A DNA stretch of 64,000 nucleotides from Siphonodentalium dalli (GCA_032622095.1 CP136063.1:206819934-206883933), one strand, 5' to 3'. Numbered from the stretch's first letter, positions 10,764 to 23,553 are shown. Notes: generated from the letters alone by a model not told the origin. Numbers and translations: made by a program.

Positions 10764-13700
10764 AGATTATTTATGACAGGTAATTCTGCAATGACCTTCC
10801 CGTACATTCACATATTTCGCAAATAATCTCCAACCGCGTCATGAAAATATAATCGCATGTTTCTAACATTCAATTTGATCAATTACCGTTTTTCTTGGTG
10901 TATTCCGTTTTCCAATTTTAACTTGTCAAATGCCATACACGGACCCTGGCATTTCAGAATGTTTTGTTCAGCTGCCTAAATTATGAGCAGTATCACCCCT
11001 TGTACGTGGTATCACCAAACCCGAGGTTATCACCAAACCAGACCATACGGTGTTGATAAATGAACATATCTTCCCTCAGACGAAGCTATATATCTCCCAG
11101 TTAAATGTTGATATCCACTATTAAAATATAATTTCGCAAAGCGGAATGTTCCCTTAATGGGATAGCGACCATAGCTTGCTCTCACCCCGATAAATTTAAC
11201 AGAAATTCCGATCCATTTCCGATTTTATCATAAATAGTAGACACAATTTGACGTTAGGTAGTTCGTTTGAAAGATAATTATCAGCCATAGATGGCGGATA
11301 ATGCGTGTATCAATAGAAAAATATTTGTTTAATTAACATAAATTGTCTAGCCTGCAGAGCGGTTCGCAAAAATACTATCTGCGTCCAAGTGTGGGTACCC
11401 ACCATAATTTCGGGTATCAAAGCCACAGATCGATCCTGCGATGAGATGTCGCCAAACCAGAGCTGGGATGTCAATGATGCTAATGATATGCTTCACATTT
11501 TGACCGTTTCTGCTTGAAAATATCCCAGTTATCATTCGGACATGCCGACAGATGGATTATCTTTAGGGTGGGGGTGCATGTGCAAGGGTGAAAACGTGTA
11601 TGTTTTTTGTGTTGTTTGTTATAATGTCATTTTAATAGTATAGGCTATTCTTTGTTATTCGACATTATAGGCCCAGGACTGTAAAACTAATGGAAACATT
11701 AAATTAGTGTAAATCATGAGTTAGCAGGGACGTGGCTAGATCATCGCTGTTAGGGGTGTTCACGTATAGTTTCTAAATGCACCCTCTTCCAGTAACTTCT
11801 ATTTGCACACCATGTTAGGTTCGAGTTTTCATCGAGTTTACAACGGGTTCTTCCAACTGCTGGATATGACAACCCCTAAGTTTCGATGTTTTTTTATCTG
11901 GTGACCTTTTCAATTCACAAATATGGCCGAAATTATTTTAATTGAAATTATTAAGTGGTCGGCGAACATTACACATATTCCGCCACCCCTTGAATCACGG
12001 TCTTTGCGAATGGGGTTATGAGAATTTGCGGATATGGAAATTATATAGCTTAGCCAAACCCACTTGATTCTGGGCACATTATGCTACGGATGTGCCTTCA
12101 CATAGTTTGAATTGATACACTTATATGACTAAGATACACTTATGATTTCAAATTTTAAGGAAAATATTTGAGCGACCAATGCTGCAATATGATTCCATCA
12201 ACACAAAGAACACTTATATTAGTTTGGTAAATGGAAATAGTATAAGTGCCTTTTCAATGAGCTTTAACGCGAATTTATGGTGTTTTATGAAATATAAATG
12301 CGATTACATCCGTATCAGAAACATATCACACGGAGTCCGGAATGCTCTCATCGAATGGACTTCTGTAGTACTCATTGATCTATTTAGTCGTGGATTGGGG
12401 CCGCAATGGTCTCGTGAATATGTCACGCACTTGATAGCCGCTGACACGAGAAATTAGGGTAGTGACTCCGCGTCAGTGATTGTTCGAATAACAAAACTAT
12501 GTTTAACCATAGATGTATGTCCAATTGATAATCATCACATGACTCCGACGGTGAACAATGACATTCAATCAGACAAATATAGCCAATATTTACACCAGTC
12601 GAAGACGCGAGCGATGCCCTATACTGTTAACATGGCCATGGCTAGTAAGTCTTCCTGGGGGAGGGGGTTGTCGACCTTCGAATTCCCAACTTCACCCCTT
12701 GAACCAGGCTAAACACCCAAGTTCTTGTAATTCCAATTGCACCCACGCACCCCCTTGGCTTGAAATTTCCGAACTGGCTCCAGGCAGATTTTTTCTTACA
12801 TGCAATGGAGTTTCCAGGTCAGTGTGTGATGGGAGTATGCTATAGATCTTCCTGGGTTGTCAAATTCCATACTGCCAAACAGAAATTCTAATGCATCCAT
12901 ATAGTGGACAAATACAGTAACCCAACAGAAGCTGATAGGTGCACATAAACACTATTATAAGGCAAATACATCCAATTTTATAATAACAAATGATACATAT
13001 CCCCTGTATATCAAGTGATATATCATTTTTCCCTGCAAGATATTACATGATCCAAACATGTGTTGTGGCTATTTGGCTCTTAGCACATTTAAGCTCATAA
13101 TATCTCAGGACAGTGAACTCAATCTTGACGTTCGAGTCACTGTTGACAGGTTGTAGACATATCCATGAAATATCAGTTGTTAAGCCTCAATTGAACTAGC
13201 GTTGACATATTTAAAAAAATAAATACACATCTAGAGAGGATATTTTGCAGGCTGCAATTGGAAATATTATTTTTATAAATTTCTGATATCTGCAAACCTA
13301 GGTCATTGTGCAGGATACACACAATTCCATCATTTCTAACTATTTCCTGATTAGTCTGTCCACCAGTACATTATCTAGCATTATTCCATACAACTTGTAT
13401 TTAGTTCTATTGGAGCATATTCTTTTATACTAAATGTCAGACTTGGATACCTTAGGTGTTGTGAGATCAACAGATCACCTAAGTTGATAGATATGCAAAT
13501 AATTCATTGATTAGCTTGATGCACTGATGAACATTATTTTCTAGCCATTCATAGTCTTAATTGCAAATAAGAGTCCTTTATCATCATGCCGCCATAAAAA
13601 ATGGTAATTTGTTTACTTAGAAGCCACAACATGCATTGTAGCTTTGATAATTCCAAATAACAAAAATATTCCTGATTCATAATGCCCCATTATCGGTATG

Positions 13701-14898
13701 TTTGTACAATCTGTCAGGATGACTGAGGTGTTACTGGCTTTAAAGATTATCCCGCACGAAGAGCTGTGTTAATTTTCTGTTGTTTGTGGTGTTCATTTGC
13801 TTCAGATACTCATGAAATAATGCGGTTAAGCTGATAATCTGAAATTCAGTGATTTCATTGGCCGTATCACGGTGTGATACGAACACATCTCAATTACCCG
13901 AGATGGCCGCCATTAGATGGCATGTATCCCAATAAAATGTGTGCGCGCAGTGTTCGGGATATTTGAGAGACTACACAATCATGGATTTAATTAAAATTCG
14001 AGTGTCACACGTAAGTTTTTAAGTCTATGAACACTATTTGATTTGAATATTCTTTCGAACAGTCTGACCATTGACATGTTCATGCGTTCAAACCAGTTAA
14101 TCTATTTTGTAACTTGGCTTGTAATCACCGGCTTCCGGCATCTGGGTTTTTAGTCACAACTGAAATAAAAATAAGTACGAATTATAACAAATGAAGAGCG
14201 CAAATCCGTTAAAATATCACATTTGATACTTCTTCTGATACATGGTGTATATTCGTATTTTGTGGAAGAACTGCTGCTAAGAACGGCTTAGTTGGAACGA
14301 TAAAACGGCTTCAGTCGGCCATTCTATTTTTACGAGAAAAAGTAGCGCTCTTTCTTGGAGCGAATTTCTGCAACAATATCACTGCATAGTGGACCCAGTT
14401 GGAAAAAAATACATTCCCTGTGTCTAATACTACATTTTGATATACTATACGCCCAATTATATGGAATATATCAGCTGAAATCGATCCTGTTATTGTAAAC
14501 ATCGAGTCTATTTTTAGCTGTTTTCACCGGCGCCTGTTTGCGTGTTCTCCATTAGGGTATTCATTCTAAATCAGACATGTTGTAGCTAAAACGAGTGCGC
14601 AGTATTCCGCTGCGTCATTTGGTAGCTAACACTTGTTGTTTGCTAGCGTATTCATCGAGAAATCTAAATTCTAAAGATTGATGTCGAACGCAGTTTTTCT
14701 TGTTTCGTGGCACCTTCGCATGGGTGGGTTAATCGGTTTCTATGTGTGCATAAATCGCAGCTTCGCTCGAATTAGTAGATTTTTGTTGTGCAATAGATGA
14801 TAAACTTCATTTTAATACCAAGTTTGCTTGTGGGCATAGCGTTATCGCTGTAAAATGCATTTCTTCAGCTGTTCCACGGACTTGATTTCGAAAATTTT

Positions 14899-15315
14899 AT
14901 GTTAGGTCAGTTGTCGACCGAATAATGCAACTTCTGGTGTTCGGTCAGTGGCGGGGTTAATATGTATTACTAGGGTGAATATCGGCCTTTAGTTAGACAC
15001 CAAAAGGAGGCATCTACGTGCTGTATTCCTCGATATATCGGCCGTCCCACGCAATTTGAAATTCTGTCCCGCAGATTGTCGTTCTATCCCATATTCCATC
15101 CCATGTTAGGTCAGTTGTCGACCGAATAATGCAACTTCTGGTGTCCGGTCAGTGGCGGGGTTAATATGTGTGCATATATATGGCGAATGTGGGCCTTTCG
15201 TTAGACACCAAAAGGAGCCCTCTACGTGCTGTATTCCTCGAGATATCGGCCGTCCCACGCAATTTGAAATTCTGTCCCGCAGATTGTCGTTCTATCCCAT
15301 ATCCCATCCCATCCC
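14899..15315. repeat. 204-bp tandem duplication
   Basis: The unit beginning ATGTTAGGTCAGTTGTCGAC starts at 14899 and again at 15103. It carries the block GGTTAATATGT, GACACCAAAAGGAG and GCTGTATTCCTCGA. Copies differ by a small number of substitutions and indels. Short ATCCC repeats sit at the end of each unit. Confidence 0.92.
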
Positions 15316-15814
15316 GCAGATTGTCATGTCCCTAAATATACTACTGAATTTTGACGGCATGACTTTGATTCACGAAAATATTTAATTTAGACAATTTGCT
15401 TGGGCACATAAAATAACGGTAAAAACCGTCAAACCGATGAAACGTCCGAAACCGTCGAACCGACAGTATTTTCTAACAGTGTATATACATTCTACCGGAA
15501 TACGGAATAGCTGTGGCTTGAGAGTGTCCACCAAATGACAGGGGTTCACAGATTCACACCAAGAGTCCCCCGTTATGTACCCAGAATGCATCATGATTCA
15601 CATGGGTTATTCCACTTCCATTGAGAACAATAGACTGGCATTACATACCAGATCGAACACACATCGGTACCTAGATAAAAACAACATGTTTACTGTTTAT
15701 TCAACCAGATAAGTTAAGAATACAATGTATTGGAGCTTCCTCTTTCAAATGATTTATAATATGGAATATGCTATATAACGTGCATGCTCTGGGAATTCGA
15801 AAATACGTGGGCCT

Positions 15815-16306
15815 TTAACCCTTTCAGTGCCAGGTTTTGTATCAACCCATCTACCCTGTGCCAATGCATTCTCTTATATATGCGAGTCGACCATAGGTCG
15901 CCTCGCATATATAATAGAATGCATTGGCCTAACAATTTTTCATCATTTGTTATTATTTGTTACAATTTTTTACAATTTTAATAATTGTTTCTTATATTCT
16001 TTAACATACTTATTTTGAAGGTTTAGTGCCAGGGAATCATACGTTTTTCATGGGCATCAAAATTATTACTATGAATACTTGGTGATAGTTTTGAGTTATA
16101 ACATGCCCCTAAGGTTTTATCCATTTTGTTTTTAAATTTGCTATAGCATGCTTAAGCATACCCAAAAAAATTCAACCCAAAAACAATCTTTAAAAAAAAA
16201 GTAAAAAAAGAAGAAATTATTTTTAATTTTTTAATTTTTTTAGGGCCGATTTTACAGACCGTAAATTAGGGCCGATGAGATCGGCCCCTGGCACTGGAAG
16301 GGTTAA
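15815..16306. mobile_element. piggyBac-like MITE, second subfamily
   Basis: TTAA|CCCTTTCAGTGCCAGG on the left and CCTGGCACTGGAAGGG|TTAA on the right form 16-bp terminal inverted repeats with one mismatch and a TTAA target duplication. The 492-bp element has no transposase frame. It carries one copy of the same 69-bp palindrome found in the 7.2-kb MITE, then an AT-rich stretch and a GGGCCGAT inverted pair near the right end. Confidence 0.8.
15861..15929. repeat. 69-bp palindrome, unit 3
   Basis: Same sequence as 7244-7312 with one arm change (ATAATAGAATG instead of ATAAGAGAATG). It is preceded, as at 7.2 kb, by CCCTGT. Confidence 0.95.
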
Positions 16307-16661
16307 CTCACAGTTGGACTCGGGCTGGGGAATCCAACCGTTTGTTCTGCAATATGAAGGGAATTACTGGAGCAACATTAAATTAGTACACATCGGGTAC
16401 ACCAGGTTAGCTGCACGTATCGCGTAGATTCAATAACCAATATTGATAACATTGAATGTAGATGATAGCTTACAAAAGACCTTTGATACACTTTGTCAGT
16501 TCGATCTGAATTCCAACACGAAAGACGCCTGTTGGTCCATTCTATTCAATACTGTATAATATGATCATGTACGTAAACGTAATTTGCGCCCGCGTGTTAC
16601 TGTTCATGGGATTATCGTGGGAATTGTTATCTGTATGGAAGGATTTGATGATAAACCCTAA

Positions 16662-17785
16662 GGGTGGATACACACATGCATGTAATCTCTGTAATTATCG
16701 TGTATTTTGGCGTTTTTCATGGATCATACAGACGATGTAATATGTGTCCACTGACAATCCAATCATTGCCTACGCGTTGAACGCACTGAGTTCTAGTTCC
16801 AATTAAGTCGGAATGTAGATAAGCCGTATCTTGGACCGAGTCGCCAGGCCACTTAAAATAATTGTTCGTGTGATAACCCATATGGTTGACTTTCTATTTA
16901 AATAATTACCAGTTCTCTCTTATTTATAGCTGTGGTGGATTAGGATTTCCCCGACGCATGCAGGGGATATATATATATGACCCCGAAAGCTACCAGGCGG
17001 GGTGGCTAACTCTGAGCTATTTAAGTAAAACATAATCATATTGTACCTTCTTGTCCAGATTATTCCGACCGATACATCCAACTAAGTCCCTTAGCGATTT
17101 GAAGCTTTCGAGACCCCATGCACCCAAACAAGCATCATGATTGAAAATGTTCTACATCAAGTCTGTATATGAGGCCCTCACCCTCTATACCCCCTGGAAT
17201 ACGGAATACCACTTAACACAGAGGGTGGAATACGGAGTACCAGTTAACAGCCATATGGAATTTTCCGGATAAATTTTATATTGCCGTACGAATGCCGGTC
17301 ATCCCACAGTGTCCACGTATAAAATGATCAAAAATCGCATTTATATTATTATTATGATCATTTTTTGGAAGGTGTCGAAGGTCGGCGTACGAATACCGGT
17401 ATTTTTGGAATACCGAATACCTCCTACCAGAGAGGCCGGAATACGGCGTACCTCATAACAGGGCATGGAATACGGCGTACGAAAAGGGGGATGGGGGCCT
17501 CGTATATGCCAGACGTATATGGCTTCTGGTGTTCGTGCATTAATAAAATGCCAGATATCACACAGACTTGACTAATTTCCGCATCCGTAAGAGAAGACAT
17601 GTTTTGGACTGGCCTTAAATGTACTGATATAAGACAATTTGACTTCGCTTAGCACTACTCACTTGTCTAGCCTGTTAACAATGAACCTCTCGCGCGCAGG
17701 TGATTAATGTTGTCAATTATTGGTGTGGCCATGTAAAATACATGTATTTTACATACAGAAATTGCATGCATGTGTGTATCCACCC
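16662..17785 (+). mobile_element. Harbinger-like MITE, copy 1
   Basis: The left end begins GGGTGGATACACACATGCAT and the right end is its inverse, GCATGTGTGTATCCACCC. Bordering triplets are TAA on the left and TTA on the right. A second, oppositely oriented copy at 43210-44469 has a perfect TAA duplication. G-rich termini and a 3-bp TWA-type target fit PIF/Harbinger elements (family knowledge); no transposase is present in 1124 bp. Subterminal blocks include AATTATTGGTGTGGCCATGT and AAAATACATGTATTTTACAT, shared with copy 2. Confidence 0.75.
17163..17512. mobile_element. Small MITE nested in the Harbinger-like MITE
   Basis: Ends read GTATATGAGGCCC and the inverse GGGCCTCGTATA(T). The interior is dominated by GGAATACGG(C/A) motifs in both orientations. 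Copy 2 of the host MITE lacks this block, so it is a secondary insertion. The class is unknown. Confidence 0.55.
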
Positions 17786-19428
17786 TTATAATGGGACACA
17801 AGAAAATGATATATACAATGTATGTAAATAATCACATATAACGTAGATGTGGATATTTAGCCTGCCATGTAATACGAGTCTCAGCTGTCTGGCCATCAAC
17901 GCAGTCCTGTCTGGAATTTTGCGCGCCGGTGTAGGTAGTGACGTCATGATGTACGTCTTGATGTCATGACGCCTTTACTGGTTTCCCAAGAAGCAATCTT
18001 AAAATGAATCTGCGATCGTTCAATCGGAACTTAAATTTTCCGTTTGTCGTCCTTGAACTTTGAGAATATTTCAGAAATACCGTTAGAAAATTTAAGATAA
18101 TATGTAAACGGCCAGAAAGGTAGCTAGATTCCCCTTTGGGGGTAAATATTGTTAATAATTTTATGAAATATGTAAACAAAACTTTTTCATGCAATTTAAC
18201 TTTTTTGTTAACCAGAGCTTTTGTTCAATTTACATTCACTTCTTGAAAAATATATTTGGCTTTAGGAGCATGATGTTCTTACATATGATGAAGTATATAT
18301 AACAGTTGCTAGATCAAAGTTTTTTATTTTTGCCCTGGAGCATTTTGCCCAATTACACATTTCGAGGTGGCATTAATCAATACAAAATGGCGGCCGTCGC
18401 CAACAATCATTTTTGGACTCCGCTGACCTTTGAATTATGAATAAATTATTCTACTTTAGGTAATTTAATCTACTTTTAGATTTGGCTGAAAAAGTCGATT
18501 AGTATATATCTCATATTCGCATACGTATACCCTGGGTCGCTTCGCTTCCGCGGCTTCGCCGCGGGAGAGCGGGCGCTATAAAACAATCAATCGACAGTGT
18601 CGAACTCAATGCATCGAACGACATTGGAGATAATAACTACTAGTAATCAATTGTTTGACATAGCCTGGAAGTTTCTCTTGTTCATATAAATTGTTTCTGT
18701 TCTGTTTCTGAACTGACAAAAGTCCATTCGATCGGTATTTCCACAAAGGAAGACGTCAGTCATCTTGTTACAGTATATACAAAACAGTCAATCGATATTC
18801 GTGAAAATTGAATGCTTCGATCGTTGAGGGAGGTCAATATATAGAGCTACCTGAAACCATGCATTGTTTGACTGTTTGGCTTGAGTCACATATACCATAG
18901 TGCAGCGTCGCTATCGATCATCGCACAACGTTTTGGGTTGAGCACATTAACCCAATGTCAACATTGAAGCTACATGTACATCTTCAAACATTTGGATTAT
19001 TGGAAAGCTAGAGCACTTATTTAATTCAAGTGTTGGTTTATATTGCGCCAAATATTTTATTAAACCTTTTTTGGACACTTCAAAACGGCACTTTCTGGTT
19101 TTCAAAAAACAAATAAATGTCAACTAATGAACCAATAAGTGTACTAAATCACATTAGTAGTTTTCTGGGTTTTTTTCAACTACAGGTTGATTTAATTTAG
19201 AATTTAGAAATATTATTTATCTGATCACAGCATGTTACCTAATTATGAGGTGAGAGGTATGTGCACACCTATAGTTTAGAAAAATTGTCTAGTTTATTTA
19301 CATGCAAATCAGTATATCAACATTTTCGACTATGAGGAACTGATATTTCCATGATGTTGATAAAATTGTTAAATAAAGCGCCATCTTAATTCAATAACAT
19401 TGATACATTTTCATCATTTATTTTACAG

Positions 19429-19479
19429 TCACCTCGACAACAACATCTACCACAACCACAACTACGACCACGATTCCAG
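19429..19479 (+). CDS. Lectin-like gene, exon 2: Ser/Thr-rich linker
   Basis: A 51-nt exon with acceptor ttttacag|TC and donor CCAG|gtgaga. In the phase that fits exon 3 it reads a run of Thr with two Ser, ending Ile-Pro-Gly across the splice. Such short Thr-rich linkers, probably O-glycosylated, separate an N-terminal module from a CTLD in many invertebrate secreted lectins (family knowledge). It enters and leaves with one carried nucleotide, matching exon 3 exactly. The minus-strand paralogue has a matching linker at 49668-49730. Confidence 0.75.
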
Positions 19480-19858
19480 GTGAGACTTACTGCATATGCA
19501 GGGCATGAATCTTATTCCCGGAGCAATGTCCGCTTATCCGATATTAAGCATCTTATCGCAAAAATAAATATATATTTTCAGGCGCCTGACTGATGAGAAA
19601 ATTTTTTTCAAAATATGCTTTGTACATATATTTGCTTATTATTGTATGTTGTAGTCTTTGGTATTATCATATCTGTTATATTATGAAATTTTCACCTTAC
19701 CCGTCTGTGTTACAATAAATCGTGGTCGGTGGTTGGTTAACTGCTAATTTGGGCCATCTGTTTTATATCCAATAGCACACCCCCCCCCAAATAAGACACA
19801 GACTGTAACACGAACACGACGTCACAAACTGTTGACCTAATCTGACATAATCACTCAA

Positions 19859-20115
19859 AGTGGTCAGCAGAATAATTGGGCTTGTTTTTCAGCCGAATTG
19901 CATCTGAAGCCAGTTATTTATATCGACCATGCTCGTTGTCGTTGCTAAGAGCTTTGAAATCTTATATTGGGCTGACTTATTGTGGCCACTTAAAGTGGTC
20001 AGCAGAATAATTTCGCTTGTTTTTCAGCCGAATTGCATCTGAACCCAGTGATTTATATCGACCATGCACGTTATTGTTGATAAGATCTTTGGAATCTTAT
20101 AGTGGGCTGGCATAT
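19859..20115. repeat. ~133-bp tandem duplication in lectin intron
   Basis: The block GTGGTCAGCAGAATAATT, TTTTTCAGCCGAATTGCATC, TATCGACCATGC recurs about 133 bp later. Copies differ at several positions. Confidence 0.85.
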
Positions 20116-20218
20116 TCTGATGATCGGGCTAGTCTCAAATTCTCGGCAGATTTTGTGAAAATAAATAAGAATACACACAGCCTTTTTTATGTGATTAAAT
20201 CATCAAAATGCTATATAA

Positions 20219-20357
20219 GTTAAGAAATGATTGAGAGTGGGGAATACGGCGCTGTGGTCATTGGGGACACATTTAGTGTAGGCCACTAAATGTGCCCCAA
20301 CGACCGATTCGCCGTCTCCCCCAATAACACACACCCACTACATTCATTTCTTAAATA
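20219..20357. mobile_element. Short hairpin MITE
   Basis: An imperfect inverted repeat of about 60 bp per arm. The left arm has TTAAGAAATGATTGAG, ACGGCG, GTCATTGGGG and ACACATTTAGTG; the right arm has the complements, ending TCATTTCTTAA. It can fold into a long hairpin. No coding potential. Confidence 0.75.
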
Positions 20358-20574
20358 ATCTGTGATATTATTGAATGTAAAACAATACACTACATCAAAC
20401 CCTGCGTTTTAAATGTTCAGTTTACAATTTAAGGCCATATCATATCGTATAATAAGACTCCATTTTAGTTTGTATATTATTTATTTACATTTATTACATT
20501 CCTATGTGTGATTTACCTTGATTACTCGAGTGATTATAAACGATAACTTCACTAGTTGCTTTCGACATTTGCAG

Positions 20575-20754
20575 GACTAAATTGCCCAGCCGACTACACT
20601 TATGAAATTTCGCTCAACCTTTGCTACAAGCACTATACCAATAGCAAGACTTTCGGCACAGCTCAAACTAACTGCATAAACGACGGCGGATATTTGGCGG
20701 TTACCGATAGCACCACAACCTTTGACTTCTACTCCGATTTTCTCAGGACAACTG
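20575..20754 (+). CDS. Lectin-like gene, exon 3: N-terminal half of C-type lectin domain
   Basis: A 180-nt exon with acceptor ttgcag|GA and donor ACTG|gtcagt. With the G carried from exon 2 it reads GLNCPADYTYEISLNLCYK, then TAQTNCINDGGYLAVTD and a Phe-rich helix ending FLRTT. The three cysteines and the spacing to NC...GG.L are those of a long-form CTLD: an N-terminal Cys pair, alpha-1 and start of alpha-2. It ends with one carried G, which pairs with CT at the start of exon 4. A GTCAGT donor is weaker than consensus. The domain is split here by a 12-kb intron that holds the Helitron array. Confidence 0.85.
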
Positions 20755-21234
20755 GTCAGTGTTGGTATTAAGAACGACAGACACTCTTTATTATGACGAG
20801 TATTTTCCAAAGAATTGTCTCCATATTCGTCCGTTCTAACTAAGTTATTAGTTATGTTTAATCCCAGTTGAGTGAAAATACCACATTGTGAGTTATCTTC
20901 CCACTGGCGTTGAGTTGCCGCCTTCTGTAAACAAATATAATTACGTTTTGCCAAAATTTCCTGACATTTCTAAATAAATTATCTCAAAATTTGTCTGGAA
21001 TTTCTGTTTGAAATTTGGTACATGCGATTACTGTGACATATTTTTAAAGAACCGTCAACAATTTCGCTGTTTCCCGGTACCAAGAACTTCGGTAAGATAT
21101 AACTTTTTCAAACGTGCAGTTCATATAATTATCCATGATATCATATCCAAAGATAATGAAAGGAGACTTAATTTTTCTTGATTCAAGAAATTTCATAATT
21201 ATTTTCATTTAGAAAGACAACTAACCATGAATCA

Positions 21235-21787
21235 TCTCATATATATTTTGAAGACCTCTGTTTGTTTGTTTGTTTGTTTGTCTGTCTGTCATTTATACAA
21301 ATCTACGATTCTCGACCGATCGGGACGAAACTTGGTACGTGTGTGTAGTTTGACCAGGCGGTGAACGTTGTCGTATTGGCGAGCCCGTGCGGCGCCCGCT
21401 TCGCGCATGCGCAGACCAGATCTCGGAAACGGGTGGAGCTATCGACTTGAAATTTGCTATGTGAATGTATCTTGCCCCGGATACGAATTTTATCGGGTCG
21501 CCGAGCACGTGCGACGCCAGCTTCGCGCATGCGCAGACGAGATCTCGGAAACGGGTGGAGCTATCGACTTGAAATTTGCTATGTGAATGTATCTTGCCCC
21601 GGATACGAATTTTATCGGGTCGCCGAGCCCGTGCGACGCCAGCTTCGCGCATGCGCAGACCAGATCTCGGAAACGGGTAGAGCTATCGACTTGAAATTTG
21701 GTTTTTGAATAGCCCGGACAACGTCGGGCTCATCGACTTGAAATTTGGTTTTTGAATAGCCCGGACAACGTCGGGCTCATCGGCTAG
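21235..21787 (+). mobile_element. Nonautonomous Helitron, array member 1
   Basis: Begins TCTCATATATATTTTGAAGA after an A and ends with the hairpin CCCGGAC-AAC-GTCGGG(C) followed by TCATCGGCTAG. A TC start, a 3' subterminal hairpin and a CTAG end inserted between A and T are the Helitron signature (family knowledge). After the 5' end come (CTGT/TTTG)n repeats, then 122-bp internal repeats with GCATGCGCAGACCAGATCTC and TCGACTTGAAATTTG. No Rep/helicase frame is present. The terminal hairpin region is itself duplicated (21711-21787). Confidence 0.88.
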
Positions 21788-21815
21788 TCTCATATATATT
21801 TTGAAGACCTCTGTT

Positions 21816-21846
<31 letters not shown>

Positions 21847-21883
21847 ATGTCTGTCATTAATACAAATCTACGATTCTCGACCG
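21788..21883 (+). mobile_element. Helitron array member 2, 5' end only
   Basis: Starts directly after the CTAG of member 1 with the same 5' end and (CTGT)n tract. It breaks at CTCGACCG into lectin-intron sequence that duplicates 20834-21234. Confidence 0.88.
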
Positions 21884-22284
21884 TTCTAACTAAGTTATTA
21901 GTTATGTTTAATCCCAGTTGAGTGAAAATACCACATTGTGAGTTATCTTCCCACTGGCGTTGAGTTGCCGCCTTCTGTAAACAAATATAATTACGTTTTG
22001 CCAAAATTTCCTGACATTTCTAAATAAATTATCTCAAAATTTGTCTGGAATTTCTGTTTGAAATTTGGTACATGCGATTACTGTGACATATTTTTAAAGA
22101 ACCGTCAACAATTTCGCTGTTTCCCGGTACCAAGAACTTCGGTAAGATATAACTTTTTCAAACGTGCAGTTCATATAATTATCCATGATATCATATCCAA
22201 AGATAATGAAAGGAGACTTAATTTTTCTTGATTCAAGAAATTTCATAATTATTTTCATTTAGAAAGACAACTAACCATGAATCA
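21884..22284. repeat. Duplicated lectin-intron slice between Helitrons
   Basis: Essentially identical to 20834-21234, including the stretch up to ACCATGAATCA that precedes the next Helitron 5' end. This shows that the duplication included genomic DNA next to the first Helitron, and that it is recent. Confidence 0.9.
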
Positions 22285-22907
22285 TCTCATATATATTTTG
22301 AAGACCTCTGTCTGTCTGTTTGTCTGTTTGTCTGTCATTTATACAAATCTACGATTCTCGACCGATCGGGACGAAACTTGGTACGTATGTGTAGTTTGAC
22401 CAGGCGGTCGACGTTGTCGTATTGGCGAGCCCGTGCGGCGCCCGCTTCGCGCATGCGCAGACGAGATCTCGGAAACGGGTGGAGCTATCGACTTGAAATT
22501 TGCTATGTGAATGTACCTTGCCCCGGATACGAATTTTATCGGGTCGCCGAGCCCGTGCGACGCCAGCTTCGCGCATGCGCAGACGAGATCTCGGAAACAG
22601 GTGGAGCTATCGACTTTAAATTTGCTATGTGAATGTATCTTGGCCCGGATACGAATTTTATCGGGTCGCCGAGCCCGTACGACGCCAGCTTCGCGCATGC
22701 GCAGACCAGATCTCGGAAACGGGTGGAGCTATCGACTTGAAATTTGGTATGTGAATGTATCTTGCCCCGGATACGAATTTTATCGGGTCGACGAGCCCGT
22801 GCGACGCCAGCTTCGCGCATGCGCAGACCAGATCTCGGAAACGAGTAGAGCTATCGACTTGAAATTTGTTTTTGAATAGCCCGGACAACGTCGGGCTCAT
22901 CGGCTAG
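22285..22907 (+). mobile_element. Nonautonomous Helitron, array member 3
   Basis: Full-length: TCTCATATATATTTTGAAGA at the 5' end, CTAG at the 3' end, with several 122-bp internal repeats. It is the duplicate of member 1 with a different internal repeat number. Confidence 0.88.
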
Positions 22908-23553
22908 TCTCATATATATTTTGAAGACCTCTGTATGTTTGTATGTCTGTCTGTCTGTCATTTATACAAATCTAAGATTCTCGACCGATCGGGACGAAAC
23001 TTGGTACGTGTGTGTAGTTTGACCAGGCGGTCGTCGTCGTATTGGCGAGCCCGTGCGGCGCCCACTTCGCGCATGCGCAGACGAGATCTCGGAAACTGGT
23101 GGAGCTATCGACTTGAAATTTGGTTTTTGAATAGCCCGGACAACGCATGCGCAGACGAGATCTCGGAAAAGGGTGGAGCTATCGACTTGAAATTTGCTAT
23201 GTGAATGTATCTTGCCCCGGATACGAATGTTATCGGGTCGCCGAGCCCGTGCGACACCAGGTTCGCGCATGCGCAGACCAGATCTCGGAAACGGGTAGAG
23301 CTATCGACTTGAAATTTGGTTTTTGAATAGCCCGGACAACGCATGCGCAGACCAGATCTCGGAAAAGGGTGGAGCTATCGACTTGAAATTTGCTATGTGA
23401 ATGTATCTTGCCCCGGATACGAATTTTATCGGGTCGCCGAGCCCGTGCGAAGCCAGCTTCGCGCATGCGCAGACCAGATCTCGGAAACGGGTAGAGCTAT
23501 CGACTTGAAATTTGTTTTTGAATAGCCCGGACAACGTCGGGCTCATCGGCTAG
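22908..23553 (+). mobile_element. Nonautonomous Helitron, array member 4
   Basis: Abuts member 3 with no spacer (CTAG|TCTC). The internal repeats include two truncated units joined at GCCCGGACAAC|GCATGCGCAG, where the 3' terminal sequence runs straight into an internal unit. Nearly identical in its first half to member 6. Confidence 0.88.

Larger units (their letters stand above)
2417..19428 (+). other. Intron region(s) between lectin exon 1 and linker exon
   Basis: This 17-kb stretch starts at a good donor (gtgagt, 2417) and ends at a good acceptor (ttttacag, 19428). It is filled with repeats listed separately. I found no convincing additional exon. The parts at 8.2-9.6, 9.7-14.9, 16.3-16.6 and 17.8-19.4 kb show only AT-rich, low-complexity or diverged repetitive DNA to my reading. 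Because of the phase conflict described for exon 1, at least one short exon may be hidden here. Confidence 0.5.
20834..21883. repeat. 1050-bp tandem duplication, unit 1 (intron plus Helitron)
   Basis: The intron block starting TTCTAACTAAGTTATTAGTT is at 20834 and recurs at 21884. The sequence runs through CACTGGCGTTGAGTTGCC and on into the Helitron at 21235/22285. The right junction lies inside a truncated Helitron at ...CTCGACCG|TTCTAAC, with CCG also preceding the first copy. Confidence 0.9.

Noticed and set aside
12179-12457. 92-codon plus-strand frame
   Set aside because: Intronic position, no family resemblance, no supporting splice sites; length expected by chance in AT-rich DNA on this scale.
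13981-14010. Possible short first exon (ATG plus nine codons before gtaagt)
   Set aside because: The donor is good and the upstream region is less AT-rich, but the phase is 0 and does not join to the linker exon. No other evidence.
18520-18572. GC-rich hairpin (CCGCGGCTTCGCCGCGG) in the intron
   Set aside because: Too short to assign. Could be the tip of a dispersed repeat, but no boundaries were found; not a terminator in a eukaryotic intron.
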